DNA from: Pseudomonas sp. efr-133-TYG-5
Lineage (GTDB): Bacteria; Pseudomonadota; Gammaproteobacteria; Pseudomonadales; Pseudomonadaceae
NCBI RefSeq assembly: GCF_030209175.1
Contig: NZ_JARVSM010000004.1
Coordinates: 124,001 to 188,000 of the forward strand
DNA: 64,000 nt
Direction: 5' to 3'
In this document: positions 1 through 10,459 of the stretch, piece by piece
How the letters are laid out: every line of letters begins with the position of its first letter
Numbering within the stretch: the stretch's first letter is position 1
Made by a program: the position numbers and the translations under genes
The notes under the pieces: model-generated
Databases searched by the model: none
What the model was told of the DNA's origin: nothing
Seen by the model: only the letters and a program-made list of their open reading frames with translations

Positions 1-1147
1 TGGTGCCTTTGGATAACTTGCCGTTGGGGTTACTCAACAAGGTCCCCGCAGCCGGCAGGCCGAGCTCCATGTTGGTGTGGTCCTTCTGGTAGTTGGCCAG
101 CAGGGTCAGCGTATTGAAGTCGTCGAAATTCAGGGTCAGGGACGGCGCGATGTACAGGCGATCGTCCGGAACGTGATCGGTCTGGGTGTCCGACTTGCGA
201 CCGAGCATCACCACCCGGCCGAGGATATTGCCTTCGTCGGTCAAGGGACCGGAAACATCGACACCCACCTGCCGCCGGTTGTTCGAGCCATAGCCCAGTT
301 GCACTTCGCCTTTCGGCGCGGCGGTCGGCCGCTTGCTGACCAGATTGACCAGGCCGCCCGGGGCATTTTCGCCGTAGAGCAGCGAGGACGGGCCGCGGAA
401 AATCTCCACCCGTTCCAGACCGTAGGGTTCGGTGCTGGTGTCATAGCGGTTGCCCTGAACCCGTAGTCCATCGCGCAGCAGGCCGTAGCCATAATCGGTG
501 GCATTGAAACCGCGGATGAAAAACAGATCGCCCGCCAGGCTGTCGCCGGCGGCAAACGGTGGGGCGAATATGCCTGGGACGTAGCCGAGTACTTCGGTGA
601 GTGTCTGAGATTTCTGATCTTTCATGCGTTGCGCGGTGACCACCGATACCGAGCGTGGCGTTTCCGACAACGGCGTGCTGGTTTTCGTACCGATCCGGCT
701 GTTCTGGGCCTTGTAACCGACGTCCGCCGAGTAATCCAGGTCCATCAGGTTGGCCTGCTGGGCATTGATGTTGGTCGGCGCCAGTTCCAGCGATTCGCCA
801 TTCGGCAACGCCTGCAGGATGTAACTGCCCGGCGCCTGGGGCACGGCCTGCAGACCCGAGCCTTGCAGCAATTGGGCAAATCCCTGGTCGACGCTGGCCT
901 GGCCGTTCAACCCGGCGCTGCGCAAGTGGCCTGTCTGCTGGGGCGAGAACGACAGAATCACATTGGCGGCAGCGGCGAACTGGCTCAGGGCGTTGTCCAG
1001 CGGACCGGCCGCGATGCTGTAATGCTGGGTGGCCTGCGCGGCTGACGCGCTCTGGCTCACCACCAGACCGGCGCAGGCACTGGTCATCAGTAAGCTATAG
1101 GCAATGCAGTGGTGGGAAAAACGCTGACGGAACGTGGGAAGACGCAT
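1..1147 (-). CDS. TonB-dependent ferric-siderophore receptor, N-terminal part (cut by window edge)
   Basis: Outer-membrane receptor that would import a ferric siderophore using TonB energy. About 382 residues are present, open to the window edge; the rest of the beta-barrel lies outside. The start (complement of cat at 1145-1147) gives a signal peptide of about 35 residues. A secretin/TonB short N-terminal (STN) signalling domain follows at roughly 40-95, then the plug domain at roughly 150-265 with typical segments such as FFIRGF and VEIFRGPSSLLYG. The STN domain means that it can signal to an anti-sigma factor, which fits the FecR and FecI homologues directly upstream on the same strand. 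The ligand cannot be told from this part. An exact DnaA-box sequence lies just upstream of the start at 1149-1157. Confidence 0.88.
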   Translation of the reverse strand, partial: MRLPTFRQRFSHHCIAYSLLMTSACAGLVVSQSASAAQATQHYSIAAGPLDNALSQFAAAANVILSFSPQQTGHLRSAGLNGQASVDQGFAQLLQGSGLQAVPQAPGSYILQALPNGESLELAPTNINAQQANLMDLDYSADVGYKAQNSRIGTKTSTPLSETPRSVSVVTAQRMKDQKSQTLTEVLGYVPGIFAPPFAAGDSLAGDLFFIRGFNATDYGYGLLRDGLRVQGNRYDTSTEPYGLERVEIFRGPSSLLYGENAPGGLVNLVSKRPTAAPKGEVQLGYGSNNRRQVGVDVSGPLTDEGNILGRVVMLGRKSDTQTDHVPDDRLYIAPSLTLNFDDFNTLTLLANYQKDHTNMELGLPAAGTLLSNPNGKLSKGT

Positions 1148-1265
1148 GTGTGGATAAGCCCTGAAGGTGGCAAAGAGCCGCGTTTATCGCGATTACCTGA
1201 AGGGCCGGGCCAGGAGCAAAAAAGATAACCCCCGCTGGTGATTTTTTTTCCAGGTGGCGGATCGA

Positions 1266-2204
1266 TCAGGATGTATGGCTGATGGATACCCAGTAGCGAG
1301 TGAAATAGCGGATGTGGATGGGCAGCGAGGCCTGCAGGTTAGCCAGCACGGCATCGCTGGAATCCACCCGGAATGTGCCGGATACCCGCAGGTTGCGCGC
1401 ACGATCATCACAGTGCAGAACGCCGCGGCGATAACGGCCCAGCTCCTGCACCACGTCGCCGAGGCGCGCGTCGAGCACGATCAACTGGCCGTTGATCCAC
1501 GCCACCTGCGAAGACTGGAACGGGTGCACGACGCTGATGTGTCGACTGTCGAAATCCGCCCCTTCGCCCGCCTTGAGTATTTGCGCGGTGACCGTTTGCC
1601 CTGCGGGCTGGATGCTCACCCGATCCTCGAGCACTCCAACGCGGGTCGAGTCCGCCAATTGCTGCACGGAGAACCGCGTGCCCAGAGCCTGCACCCGACC
1701 ATCGCGGGTTTCGACGAAAAACGGCCGTTGATCGCCAAGCTTACCGGTCTGCACCAGGATCTCGCCGCCACGTAGACGAATCAATCGCTGGCGGCTGTCG
1801 AAGGACACGTCGATGGCGGTATCCGTGTTGAGTTGAATCTGACTGCCATCGGCCAGCGACAGCGAGCGCCGCTGGCCAACCGCGGTCTTGTAGTCGGCCC
1901 ACACGGCGCTGTGTTGCTGAGCATTCCAGCCAACCACCCCGCTGCCGGCCAGGAGCAGCAGCAACTTCAGCACCTGGCGCCGTTGCTGGCCGTTGTTCAA
2001 TGCGCGGCGTTTGAGGTCGGGCGGCAACGTACCGAGGTGGCGCTGCAGCTGTTCCATCTGGTTCCACGCCGCCAGGTGCGCCGGGTCACTGTCCAGCCAC
2101 AGCTGCCAGGCTCGCTGCTCGGCGAGGGTTGGCGGCTCGGCCTGGAACTGCACATACCAGCTGGCGGCCGCCTCGAAGACCTGGCGATTGGGTGCGGCCG
2201 CCAT
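1266..2204 (-). CDS. FecR-type anti-sigma factor / sigma regulator
   Basis: Inner-membrane regulator that relays receptor occupancy to the ECF sigma factor encoded upstream. It has 312 residues: an N-terminal cytoplasmic domain with the WxxWL(x)SDPAHLAAW pattern typical of FecR proteins (about 34-48), one membrane segment near 79-95, the periplasmic FecR domain around 105-215, and a C-terminal STN-like domain. I chose the ATG at 2204 because it overlaps the sigma-factor stop as ATGA, a common translational-coupling arrangement; an in-frame ATG nine codons upstream (2231) is possible. The receptor gene follows after a 118-bp gap in which I see no gene. Whether it acts only as an inhibitor or also as an activator cannot be read from sequence. 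Confidence 0.88.
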   Translation of the reverse strand: MAAAPNRQVFEAAASWYVQFQAEPPTLAEQRAWQLWLDSDPAHLAAWNQMEQLQRHLGTLPPDLKRRALNNGQQRRQVLKLLLLLAGSGVVGWNAQQHSAVWADYKTAVGQRRSLSLADGSQIQLNTDTAIDVSFDSRQRLIRLRGGEILVQTGKLGDQRPFFVETRDGRVQALGTRFSVQQLADSTRVGVLEDRVSIQPAGQTVTAQILKAGEGADFDSRHISVVHPFQSSQVAWINGQLIVLDARLGDVVQELGRYRRGVLHCDDRARNLRVSGTFRVDSSDAVLANLQASLPIHIRYFTRYWVSISHTS

Positions 2205-2710
2205 CACGGCTGCGCCATTATCAGCGCGCATTCGGTCAGCGCGCGGATCATGTGTTTTTTCACCGTGGTCAACGAAACCCGTAACTGCAGGGCGATCTGT
2301 TGATAAGTCAGGCCATCGATCTGCGACAGCATGAAAATCCGCTGGGTCCGGGCACCGAGCGCGGCCAGTGCTTTATCCACAGCGACCAGGGTTTCGATGA
2401 TCAGAGCCTTGTCTTCCTCGCTGATCGCGACGGCCTCGGGCCGCGCGGCCAGGGTTTGCAGGTAGGCGGCTTCGATGCCGCGCCTTCTATAGCGGTCGAT
2501 GACCAGTCCGCGGGCAACGGTGGCCAGATAATCGCGTGGTTCGCGAATGTGTGCGGCATTACGCGCGGCGAGGATCCGCACGAAGGTGTCGTGCGCGACA
2601 TCGGCGGCATCGCAGGCGTCGTTCAATTTGCCCTTGAGCCATCCATGTAGCCACGAATGGTGTTGCTCGTAGATTTGCTCGATCACAGCGTTATGGGCGG
2701 TTAAGGGCAT
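2204..2710 (-). CDS. ECF sigma factor, FecI type
   Basis: Extracytoplasmic-function sigma factor of 168 residues that should direct RNA polymerase to the receptor gene. Region 2 is at about 15-80, with the AADVAHDTFVRIL segment near its start. Region 4 has a helix-turn-helix near the C-terminus (YQQIALQLRVSLTTVKKHM, about 135-155). It is the first gene of the minus-strand set sigma factor, FecR, receptor, and a Fur-box-like sequence lies immediately upstream, so expression is probably iron-repressed. An exact DnaA-box sequence lies inside the gene at 2373-2381. Confidence 0.9.
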   Translation of the reverse strand: MPLTAHNAVIEQIYEQHHSWLHGWLKGKLNDACDAADVAHDTFVRILAARNAAHIREPRDYLATVARGLVIDRYRRRGIEAAYLQTLAARPEAVAISEEDKALIIETLVAVDKALAALGARTQRIFMLSQIDGLTYQQIALQLRVSLTTVKKHMIRALTECALIMAQP

Positions 2711-2725
2711 GGCAGGACGGGCGCG

Positions 2726-2748
2726 TTAATGATAATGGCTATTATTAG
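2726..2748 (-). promoter_or_regulatory. Probable Fur box upstream of the ECF sigma gene
   Basis: The stretch contains TGATAAT followed after four bases by ATTATTA, an imperfect inverted repeat resembling the Pseudomonas Fur-box core of repeated GATAAT units. It sits 16-38 bp upstream of the sigma-factor start codon. This is the expected place for iron repression of a fecI-like gene. It was recognised by eye and not scored. Confidence 0.6.
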
Positions 2749-2750
2749 CC

Positions 2751-3286
2751 TCTGTTACCTTCTCTCACAATAGCCCGCGCCAATCCTTCCATCGGGGTTT
2801 TTCCCGTCTTTCCGTCCCGGCCGAACCCTTGGCTGGCGATTTCCTGTCGCCGAAACCCGTTCACTCGTCGATTTTCTGTGGATTAAGCCCTGTGAATAAC
2901 TGCCACTGAGGTCAGTTGATAACCGGGCCTGAAAACTGAACATAACTGCCTCTGTGGATAACCAGCCCATTCATCCACAGGCTTACACCGGTTATCCAAG
3001 CCCCTCACTGGCACATGAGCACAGGGTTTTGAAACTCTGTACATATTGAATATAAAGGGCTGTAGCGATCTATCCACAGAAAGGTCGGGCACTAAGAATA
3101 AACATAAAAACAAAGGTTTTATAAATTTCTCTCTTTTTTATTTTTTAACCGCGAGTTCTCCACAGCTGGTTAAATTTTGTGCAAAGGGTTCTTTAGGAAG
3201 GGCGAAGTCCCTATACTTGCCGACCAGGTTCAGAAACCTGATCTCAAACTATTCCTGAATGACCTACTTAAGCAGGCACGAGGTGC
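2751..3286. other. Gene-free region with DnaA boxes and AT-rich block upstream of mnmG (origin-like)
   Basis: No convincing gene is present. On both strands there are DnaA-box-like 9-mers: 2877-2885 (one mismatch), 2891-2899 (TGTGAATAA, fits TTATNCACA), 2953-2961 (exact TGTGGATAA), 2971-2979, 3070-3078 and 3156-3164 (one mismatch each). A strongly AT-rich block at about 3098-3150 includes a long T-rich run. DnaA boxes beside an AT-rich unwinding element upstream of gidA is the layout of E. coli oriC. The established Pseudomonas oriC, however, lies by rpmH-dnaA, so this may be a relic, a secondary origin or a DnaA-controlled mnmG promoter. TATACT at 3212-3217 could be a -10 element for mnmG. 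Confidence 0.55.
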
Positions 3287-5188
3287 GTGGTGGATTTCCC
3301 TTCCCGTTTTGAAGTGATCGTCATCGGCGGCGGTCATGCCGGTACCGAGGCAGCACTGGCCTCAGCACGCATGGGGGCAAAAACCCTGTTGCTGACGCAC
3401 AACGTGGAAACCCTCGGTGCCATGAGTTGCAACCCGGCCATCGGTGGCATCGGCAAAAGCCATCTGGTCAAGGAAATCGACGCCCTCGGCGGCGCGATGG
3501 CCATGGCCACCGATCTGGGCGGCATCCAGTTTCGCGTGTTGAACAGCCGTAAAGGCCCGGCCGTGCGTGCCACTCGTGCACAGGCCGACCGCATTCTGTA
3601 CAAGGCGGCTGTCCGCGAAATCCTGGAAAACCAGCCGAACCTGTGGATATTTCAACAGGCCGCCGACGACCTGATCGTCGAGCAGGAGCAGGTACGCGGT
3701 GTCGTCACGCAAATGGGTCTGCGCTTCTTCGCCGATTCCGTGGTGCTGACCACCGGGACCTTCCTTGGCGGACTTATCCACATCGGTTTGCAGAATTATT
3801 CCGGCGGCCGCGCCGGTGATCCGCCGTCGATTGCCCTGGCGCGTCGTCTGCGCGAGCTGCCGCTGCGCGTCGGGCGCCTGAAAACCGGGACGCCGCCGCG
3901 TATCGATGGCCGTTCTGTGGATTTCTCGGTGATGACCGAGCAACCGGGCGATACGCCGATTCCGGTGATGTCGTTCCTCGGCAACAAGGAACAGCACCCG
4001 CGTCAGGTCAGCTGCTGGATTACCCACACCAACGCGCGCACCCACGAAATCATCGCGGCCAACCTCGACCGTTCGCCGATGTATTCCGCTGCCGGCGAAA
4101 TCGAGGGCATCGGCCCGCGCTACTGCCCGTCGATCGAAGACAAGATTCACCGCTTTGCCGACAAGGAAAGCCATCAGGTGTTCATCGAACCGGAAGGCCT
4201 GACCACCCATGAGCTGTACCCGAACGGGATATCCACAAGCTTGCCGTTCGACGTGCAATTGCAGATCGTGCAATCGATCCGCGGCATGGAAAACGCGCAC
4301 ATCGTGCGCCCGGGTTATGCGATCGAGTACGACTACTTCGATCCGCGCGACCTGAAATACAGCCTGGAAACCAAAGTCATCGGCGGTCTGTTCTTCGCTG
4401 GCCAGATCAACGGCACCACCGGTTACGAAGAAGCCGGTGCGCAAGGTTTGCTCGCCGGGGCCAACGCCGCGCTGCGTGCCAAGGGCAAAGAAGCCTGGTG
4501 CCCGCGTCGCGACGAGGCGTACATCGGCGTGCTGGTCGACGACCTGATCACCCTCGGTACCCAAGAGCCGTACCGCATGTTCACGTCGCGTGCCGAGTAC
4601 CGCCTGATCCTGCGCGAAGACAACGCCGACCTGCGCCTGACCGAAAAAGGTCGCGAACTGGGTCTGGTCGATGACGCGCGCTGGGCGGCCTTCTGCAAGA
4701 AACGCGAAAGCATCGAACTCGAAGAGCAGCGCCTGAAAAGCACCTGGGTGCGTCCGGGCACTCAACAGGGCGATGCGATTGCCGAGAAGTTCGGCACGCC
4801 GCTGACCCACGAATACAACTTGCTCAATCTCTTGAGTCGTCCGGAAATCGACTACGCTGGTCTGGTCGAAGTGACCGGGCAGGGCGCCGAAGATCCACAG
4901 GTCGCCGAACAGGTCGAGATCAAGACCAAATACGCCGGTTACATCGACCGCCAACAGGACGAAATCGCCCGTCTGCGCGCCAGTGAAGACACGAAACTGC
5001 CTGTGGATATCGATTACACCAACATTTCCGGTCTCTCCAAGGAGATCCAGAGCAAGCTCGGTGCGACGCGTCCGGAGACGCTCGGTCAGGCTTCGCGGAT
5101 CCCGGGCGTGACCCCGGCAGCGATTTCGCTGTTGATGATTCACTTGAAAAAACGCGGCGCCGGCCGTCAGTTGGAGCAAAGCGCTTGA
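3287..5188 (+). CDS. mnmG: tRNA uridine-5-carboxymethylaminomethyl modification enzyme MnmG (GidA)
   Basis: FAD enzyme that, with MnmE, installs the cmnm5 group on uridine 34 of certain tRNAs. It has 633 residues, the usual length. The dinucleotide-binding motif [12 protein letters not shown] is at about 12-23, the conserved [13 protein letters not shown] segment near 46, the [10 protein letters not shown] segment in the middle and the helical MnmE-binding domain at the C-terminus. The start is a GTG (3287) with GAGG at 3280-3283; the adjacent GTG at 3290 is possible and has better spacing. The rsmG start overlaps the stop. One oddity is that the normally invariant stretch after SPMYS appears two residues longer than in homologues I remember. 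The partner gene mnmE is not in the window. Confidence 0.97.
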   Translation: MVDFPSRFEVIVIGGGHAGTEAALASARMGAKTLLLTHNVETLGAMSCNPAIGGIGKSHLVKEIDALGGAMAMATDLGGIQFRVLNSRKGPAVRATRAQADRILYKAAVREILENQPNLWIFQQAADDLIVEQEQVRGVVTQMGLRFFADSVVLTTGTFLGGLIHIGLQNYSGGRAGDPPSIALARRLRELPLRVGRLKTGTPPRIDGRSVDFSVMTEQPGDTPIPVMSFLGNKEQHPRQVSCWITHTNARTHEIIAANLDRSPMYSAAGEIEGIGPRYCPSIEDKIHRFADKESHQVFIEPEGLTTHELYPNGISTSLPFDVQLQIVQSIRGMENAHIVRPGYAIEYDYFDPRDLKYSLETKVIGGLFFAGQINGTTGYEEAGAQGLLAGANAALRAKGKEAWCPRRDEAYIGVLVDDLITLGTQEPYRMFTSRAEYRLILREDNADLRLTEKGRELGLVDDARWAAFCKKRESIELEEQRLKSTWVRPGTQQGDAIAEKFGTPLTHEYNLLNLLSRPEIDYAGLVEVTGQGAEDPQVAEQVEIKTKYAGYIDRQQDEIARLRASEDTKLPVDIDYTNISGLSKEIQSKLGATRPETLGQASRIPGVTPAAISLLMIHLKKRGAGRQLEQSA

Positions 5189-5829
5189 GTTCTAAGGTCA
5201 CTTCGCAACACGCCGAAGAGTTATCCACAGGAGCCCGTGCGCTCGGTGTCAATCTCAGCGCAACCCAGCATGAATTGCTGTTGGGTTACCTGGCCCTGTT
5301 GATCAAATGGAACCAGGCCTACAACCTGACCGCGGTGCGCGATCCGGACGAAATGGTATCACGGCATCTGCTCGATAGCCTCAGCGTCATGTCGTTCATC
5401 GAAAACGGCCGCTGGCTCGACGTCGGCAGTGGCGGCGGCATGCCGGGGATCCCGTTGGCGATCCTGTTTCCGGACGCACAAGTGACCTGCCTGGACAGCA
5501 ACGGCAAGAAAACCCGCTTCCTGACCCAGGTCAAACTCGAACTCAAACTGGATAACCTGCAAGTTATCCACAGTCGCGTCGAAGCGTTCCAGCCTGCCCA
5601 GCCTTTCAACGGGATCATTTCCCGGGCGTTCAGCAGCATGGAGAACTTCACTAACTGGACGCGCCACCTCGGCGACGCCGATACACGCTGGCTGGCAATG
5701 AAGGGCGTTCATCCGGCCGATGAGCTGGTAGCATTGCCGGCAGACTTCAAACTCGATAGCGAACACGCCCTGGCCGTACCCGGTTGCCAAGGCCAACGCC
5801 ATCTGCTGATACTGCGCCGCACGGCATGA
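5185..5829 (+). CDS. rsmG: 16S rRNA (guanine-527-N7)-methyltransferase RsmG (GidB)
   Basis: SAM-dependent methyltransferase acting on G527 of 16S rRNA. It has 214 residues. The SAM-binding segment [12 protein letters not shown] is at 77-88, and [17 protein letters not shown] at 41-57 is typical of the family. Translation probably begins at a TTG (5185) that overlaps the mnmG stop codon as TTGA; the protein so produced begins [12 protein letters not shown], as in other pseudomonads. Two exact DnaA-box 9-mers lie within it (5221-5229 and 5564-5572). It is the second gene of the gid-par set. Confidence 0.96.
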   Translation: MSSKVTSQHAEELSTGARALGVNLSATQHELLLGYLALLIKWNQAYNLTAVRDPDEMVSRHLLDSLSVMSFIENGRWLDVGSGGGMPGIPLAILFPDAQVTCLDSNGKKTRFLTQVKLELKLDNLQVIHSRVEAFQPAQPFNGIISRAFSSMENFTNWTRHLGDADTRWLAMKGVHPADELVALPADFKLDSEHALAVPGCQGQRHLLILRRTA

Positions 5830-5847
5830 TTGGGAACACAAGCAAGA

Positions 5848-6645
5848 ATGGCTAAGGTATTCGCGATAGCGAACCAGAAGGGTGGTGTGGGCAAGACCAC
5901 CACCTGCATCAACCTCGCAGCATCCCTGGTCGCGACCAAGCGCCGGGTGCTGTTGATCGATCTCGATCCACAGGGCAACGCCACCATGGGTAGCGGTGTG
6001 GATAAACATGGCCTGGAAAATTCGGTCTACGACCTGCTGATCGGCGAATGCGATCTGGCCCAGGCCATGCACTACTCCGAGCACGGCGGTTATCAACTGC
6101 TGCCAGCCAACCGCGACCTGACCGCGGCCGAAGTGGTCCTGCTGGAAATGCAGATGAAGGAAAGCCGTCTGCGCAGCGCGCTGGCGCCGATCCGTGAAAA
6201 CTACGATTACATTCTCATCGACTGCCCGCCGTCGCTGTCGATGCTGACGCTGAACGCATTGGTCGCCGCTGACGGGGTGATTATCCCCATGCAGTGCGAG
6301 TACTTTGCGCTCGAAGGTCTCAGCGACCTTGTGGATAACATCAAGCGCATCGCCGAACTGCTGAACCCGAACCTGAAGGTCGAAGGCCTGCTGCGGACCA
6401 TGTACGACCCGCGCCTGAGCCTGATGAACGACGTTTCGGCGCAGCTCAAGGAACACTTCGGCGACCAGCTCTACGACACGGTGATCCCGCGCAACATCCG
6501 CCTGGCCGAAGCGCCGAGCTACGGCATGCCGGCGCTGGCCTACGACAAGCAATCGCGCGGCGCGCTGGCCTACCTGGCCCTGGCGGGCGAGATGGTTCGC
6601 CGTCAGCGCAAAAATTCACGCATCGCCGCTGCCCAGCCAACTTAA
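5848..6645 (+). CDS. parA: Chromosome-partitioning ATPase ParA (Soj)
   Basis: Deviant-Walker ATPase that, with ParB bound at parS, segregates the newly replicated origin region. It has 265 residues. The Walker A segment KGGVGKTT starts at residue 11, with the signature lysine of this class, and DLDPQGNAT follows near 40. The in-frame TTG at 5830 is an alternative upstream start, but the ATG at 5848 gives the canonical MAKVFAIANQKGG beginning. It lies 18 bp after rsmG and 9 bp before parB. Two exact DnaA-box sequences lie in it (5997-6005 and 6330-6338). Confidence 0.96.
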   Translation: MAKVFAIANQKGGVGKTTTCINLAASLVATKRRVLLIDLDPQGNATMGSGVDKHGLENSVYDLLIGECDLAQAMHYSEHGGYQLLPANRDLTAAEVVLLEMQMKESRLRSALAPIRENYDYILIDCPPSLSMLTLNALVAADGVIIPMQCEYFALEGLSDLVDNIKRIAELLNPNLKVEGLLRTMYDPRLSLMNDVSAQLKEHFGDQLYDTVIPRNIRLAEAPSYGMPALAYDKQSRGALAYLALAGEMVRRQRKNSRIAAAQPT

Positions 6646-6654
6646 GGAATCCCC

Positions 6655-7527
6655 ATGGCCGTCAAGAAACGAGGTCTCGGACGTGGACTGGATGCTTTGC
6701 TGAGCGGTCCGACCGTCAGCTCCCTGGAAGAACAGGCAGTGCAGGCCGATCAACGCGAGTTGCAACATCTGCCGCTGGATCTGATCCAGCGCGGCAAATA
6801 CCAGCCGCGCCGCGACATGGACCCGCAGGCGCTGGAAGAGCTGGCGCATTCGATCAAGGCCCAGGGCGTGATGCAGCCGATCGTGGTGCGTCCGATCGGC
6901 GCTGGACGTTTCGAGATCATCGCCGGCGAACGCCGCTGGCGCGCCAGCCAGCAGGCTGGCCAGGAAACTATCCCGGCGATGGTGCGCGACGTGCCGGATG
7001 AAACCGCCATTGCCATGGCGCTGATCGAGAACATCCAGCGTGAAGACCTGAATCCGATCGAAGAAGCGATTGCTTTGCAGCGTCTGCAGCAGGAATTCCA
7101 GCTCACCCAGCAACAGGTGGCCGAGGCTGTGGGCAAGTCCCGCGTCACGGTGGCGAACCTGTTACGGCTGATTGCCCTGCCGGAAGTGATCAAGACCATG
7201 CTGTCCCACGGCGACCTGGAAATGGGTCATGCCCGGGCGTTGCTCGGTCTGCCGGACAATCAACAGGTCGAGGGGGCGCGACATGTTGTCGCACGCGGGC
7301 TGACTGTGCGCCAAACCGAGGCACTGGTTCGCCAGTGGCTGAGTGGCAAACCGGAGCCTGTGGAAGCAGCCAAACCCGACCCGGATATCGCTCGCCTCGA
7401 ACAACGCCTGGCCGAGCGCCTGGGCTCTGCGGTGCAGATTCGCCACGGGAAGAAGGGCAAGGGCCAGTTGGTGATCGGTTATAACTCCCTCGATGAGCTG
7501 CAGGGTGTGCTCGCACATATCCGCTGA
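6655..7527 (+). CDS. parB: Chromosome-partitioning protein ParB
   Basis: CTP-dependent clamp that loads at parS sites and spreads to form the partition complex. It has 290 residues, the usual Pseudomonas length. After a short ParA-interacting head (VKKRGLGRGLDALL) comes the ParB/sulfiredoxin-like domain with the AGERRWRA box near 90-97 and ENIQREDLNPIEEA. A helix-turn-helix (QQVAEAVGKSRVTVANLLRL) and a C-terminal dimerisation domain follow. It forms an operon with parA. Three parS-like sequences occur further along in this window. Confidence 0.96.
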   Translation: MAVKKRGLGRGLDALLSGPTVSSLEEQAVQADQRELQHLPLDLIQRGKYQPRRDMDPQALEELAHSIKAQGVMQPIVVRPIGAGRFEIIAGERRWRASQQAGQETIPAMVRDVPDETAIAMALIENIQREDLNPIEEAIALQRLQQEFQLTQQQVAEAVGKSRVTVANLLRLIALPEVIKTMLSHGDLEMGHARALLGLPDNQQVEGARHVVARGLTVRQTEALVRQWLSGKPEPVEAAKPDPDIARLEQRLAERLGSAVQIRHGKKGKGQLVIGYNSLDELQGVLAHIR

Positions 7528-7572
7528 AACATTTCCTCATGTAGCGCGCAGTCGGAAATCACTACCTGACAG

Positions 7573-7601
7573 TTGAATAGGGGCAGAACCGCCCCTATAC
7601 T
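7573..7601 (+). promoter_or_regulatory. Sigma70-type promoter of the ATP synthase operon
   Basis: TTGAAT at 7573-7578 and TATACT at 7596-7601 are separated by 17 bp, which is close to consensus. The spacer contains a small inverted repeat, AGGGGC and GCCCCT. Transcription would begin near 7608, about 68 bp upstream of the atpI start. Confidence 0.72.
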
Positions 7602-7675
7602 CTGCGCGCATTTTGTCGGCACAAATTATGCCAAGTTATTGAATTCTGGCAGCCGACCATTGGAGAGCAATCGTG

Positions 7676-8969
<1,294 letters not shown>

Positions 8970-8993
8970 GAGCAGCCTCGGCTGATCTGATGT

Positions 8994-9015
8994 CCCTCCC
9001 GGTCAAACGGGAGGG
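8994..9015 (+). other. Intercistronic hairpin between atpB and atpE
   Basis: CCCTCCCG (8994-9001) and CGGGAGGG (9008-9015) form a perfect 8-bp stem with a 6-nt loop. No T-run follows, so it is not a standard terminator. It is more likely to affect mRNA processing or stability within the atp transcript. Confidence 0.55.
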
Positions 9016-9087
9016 GGCTCTTAACCGGGCCTCTGAAACGATTTGTTTTACCGCTTTAATCTAAAAAACCTAAACCATACGACGTAA

Positions 9088-9360
<273 letters not shown>

Positions 9361-9418
9361 TTACTCGGATCTTCCGGGTAATTTGGTGTGATGGACAACG
9401 TAACTGCGAGGTGTTGGC

Positions 9419-9889
9419 GTGAACATTAATGCGACCCTGATTGGCCAGTCCGTTGCGTTCCTGATTTTTGTATTGTTCTGCATGAAGTACGTATGGCCTC
9501 CGGTCATTTCGGCTCTGCACGAACGTCAAAAGAAGATCGCTGATGGTCTGGACGCTGCCAGCCGAGCAGCTCGCGACCTGGAGTTGGCCCAAGAGAAAGC
9601 GGGTCAGCAACTGCGCGAAGCGAAAGCTCAGGCAGCTGAAATCATCGAGCAAGCCAAGAAACGCGGTACCCAGATTGTCGACGAAGCCCGTGAACAGGCT
9701 CGCGTCGAAGCTGACCGTGTGAAGGCTCAGGCTCAGGCCGAGATCGAACAGGAACTGAACGGCGTCAAAGACGCGCTGCGCGCCCAAGTGGGTAGCCTGG
9801 CCGTTGGCGGTGCTTCGAAGATCCTGGGCAAGACAATCGATCAAAACGCGCACGCAGAGCTGGTTAACCAACTGGCTGCTGAAATCTAA
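9419..9889 (+). CDS. atpF: ATP synthase Fo subunit b
   Basis: Peripheral-stalk subunit. It has 156 residues: one N-terminal membrane helix (about 4-27) followed by a long charged coiled coil rich in A, E, K and Q that reaches up the F1 head. Translation begins at a GTG (9419), giving the standard [10 protein letters not shown] start, with GAGG a few bases upstream. It is cotranscribed with the rest of the atp operon; atpH follows 12 bp later. Confidence 0.96.
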   Translation: MNINATLIGQSVAFLIFVLFCMKYVWPPVISALHERQKKIADGLDAASRAARDLELAQEKAGQQLREAKAQAAEIIEQAKKRGTQIVDEAREQARVEADRVKAQAQAEIEQELNGVKDALRAQVGSLAVGGASKILGKTIDQNAHAELVNQLAAEI

Positions 9890-9901
9890 GCGAGGGCGAT
9901 C

Positions 9902-10438
9902 ATGGCAGAACTGACCACGTTGGCCCGACCTTACGCTAAGGCGGCCTTCGAGCACGCTCAGGCCCACCAGCAACTGGCCAATTGGTCAGCCATGCTCGGC
10001 CTGGCAGCAGCGGTGTCGGAAGACGACACCATGCAGCGCGTGCTCAAGGCCCCGCGACTGACGAGCGCAGAAAAGGCCGCCACGTTCATTGACGTGTGCG
10101 GCGACAAGTTCGATGCCAAGGCACAGAATTTCATTCACGTCGTTGCCGAAAACGACCGTCTCCCGCTTCTGCCGGAGATCGCCGCTCTTTTCGACCTGTA
10201 CAAGGCCGAGCAAGAGAAATCGGTAGACGTTGAAGTGACCAGTGCTTTTGCATTGAACCAAGAACAGCAAGACAAACTCGCCAAGGTTCTCAGTGCACGA
10301 CTCAACCGGGAAGTGCGCCTGCAAGTCGAGGAAGACAAATCCCTGATCGGGGGTGTTGTCATCCGCGCCGGCGACCTGGTTATCGATGGCTCGATTCGCG
10401 GCAAAATCGCGAAACTGGCCGAAGCATTGAAATCTTGA
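9902..10438 (+). CDS. atpH: ATP synthase F1 subunit delta
   Basis: Connects the peripheral stalk to the top of the F1 alpha3-beta3 head. It has 178 residues, the usual length. The N-terminal helical domain starts [17 protein letters not shown], and the conserved C-terminal part contains the [19 protein letters not shown] stretch found across delta/OSCP proteins. It is placed between atpF and atpA as in other proteobacteria. Confidence 0.96.
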   Translation: MAELTTLARPYAKAAFEHAQAHQQLANWSAMLGLAAAVSEDDTMQRVLKAPRLTSAEKAATFIDVCGDKFDAKAQNFIHVVAENDRLPLLPEIAALFDLYKAEQEKSVDVEVTSAFALNQEQQDKLAKVLSARLNREVRLQVEEDKSLIGGVVIRAGDLVIDGSIRGKIAKLAEALKS

Positions 10439-10459
10439 GTTTGAAGGGGCAGCAGAGCA

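Noticed and set aside
3046..3258. Small open frame in the region upstream of mnmG
   Set aside because: No ribosome-binding site and no similarity to known small proteins; it lies across the DnaA boxes and AT-rich block and is better explained as non-coding.
3362..5179. Long antisense open frame opposite mnmG (605 codons)
   Set aside because: It is a shadow of a highly biased GC-rich gene: no ribosome-binding site, no recognisable domain, and mnmG on the other strand is unmistakable.
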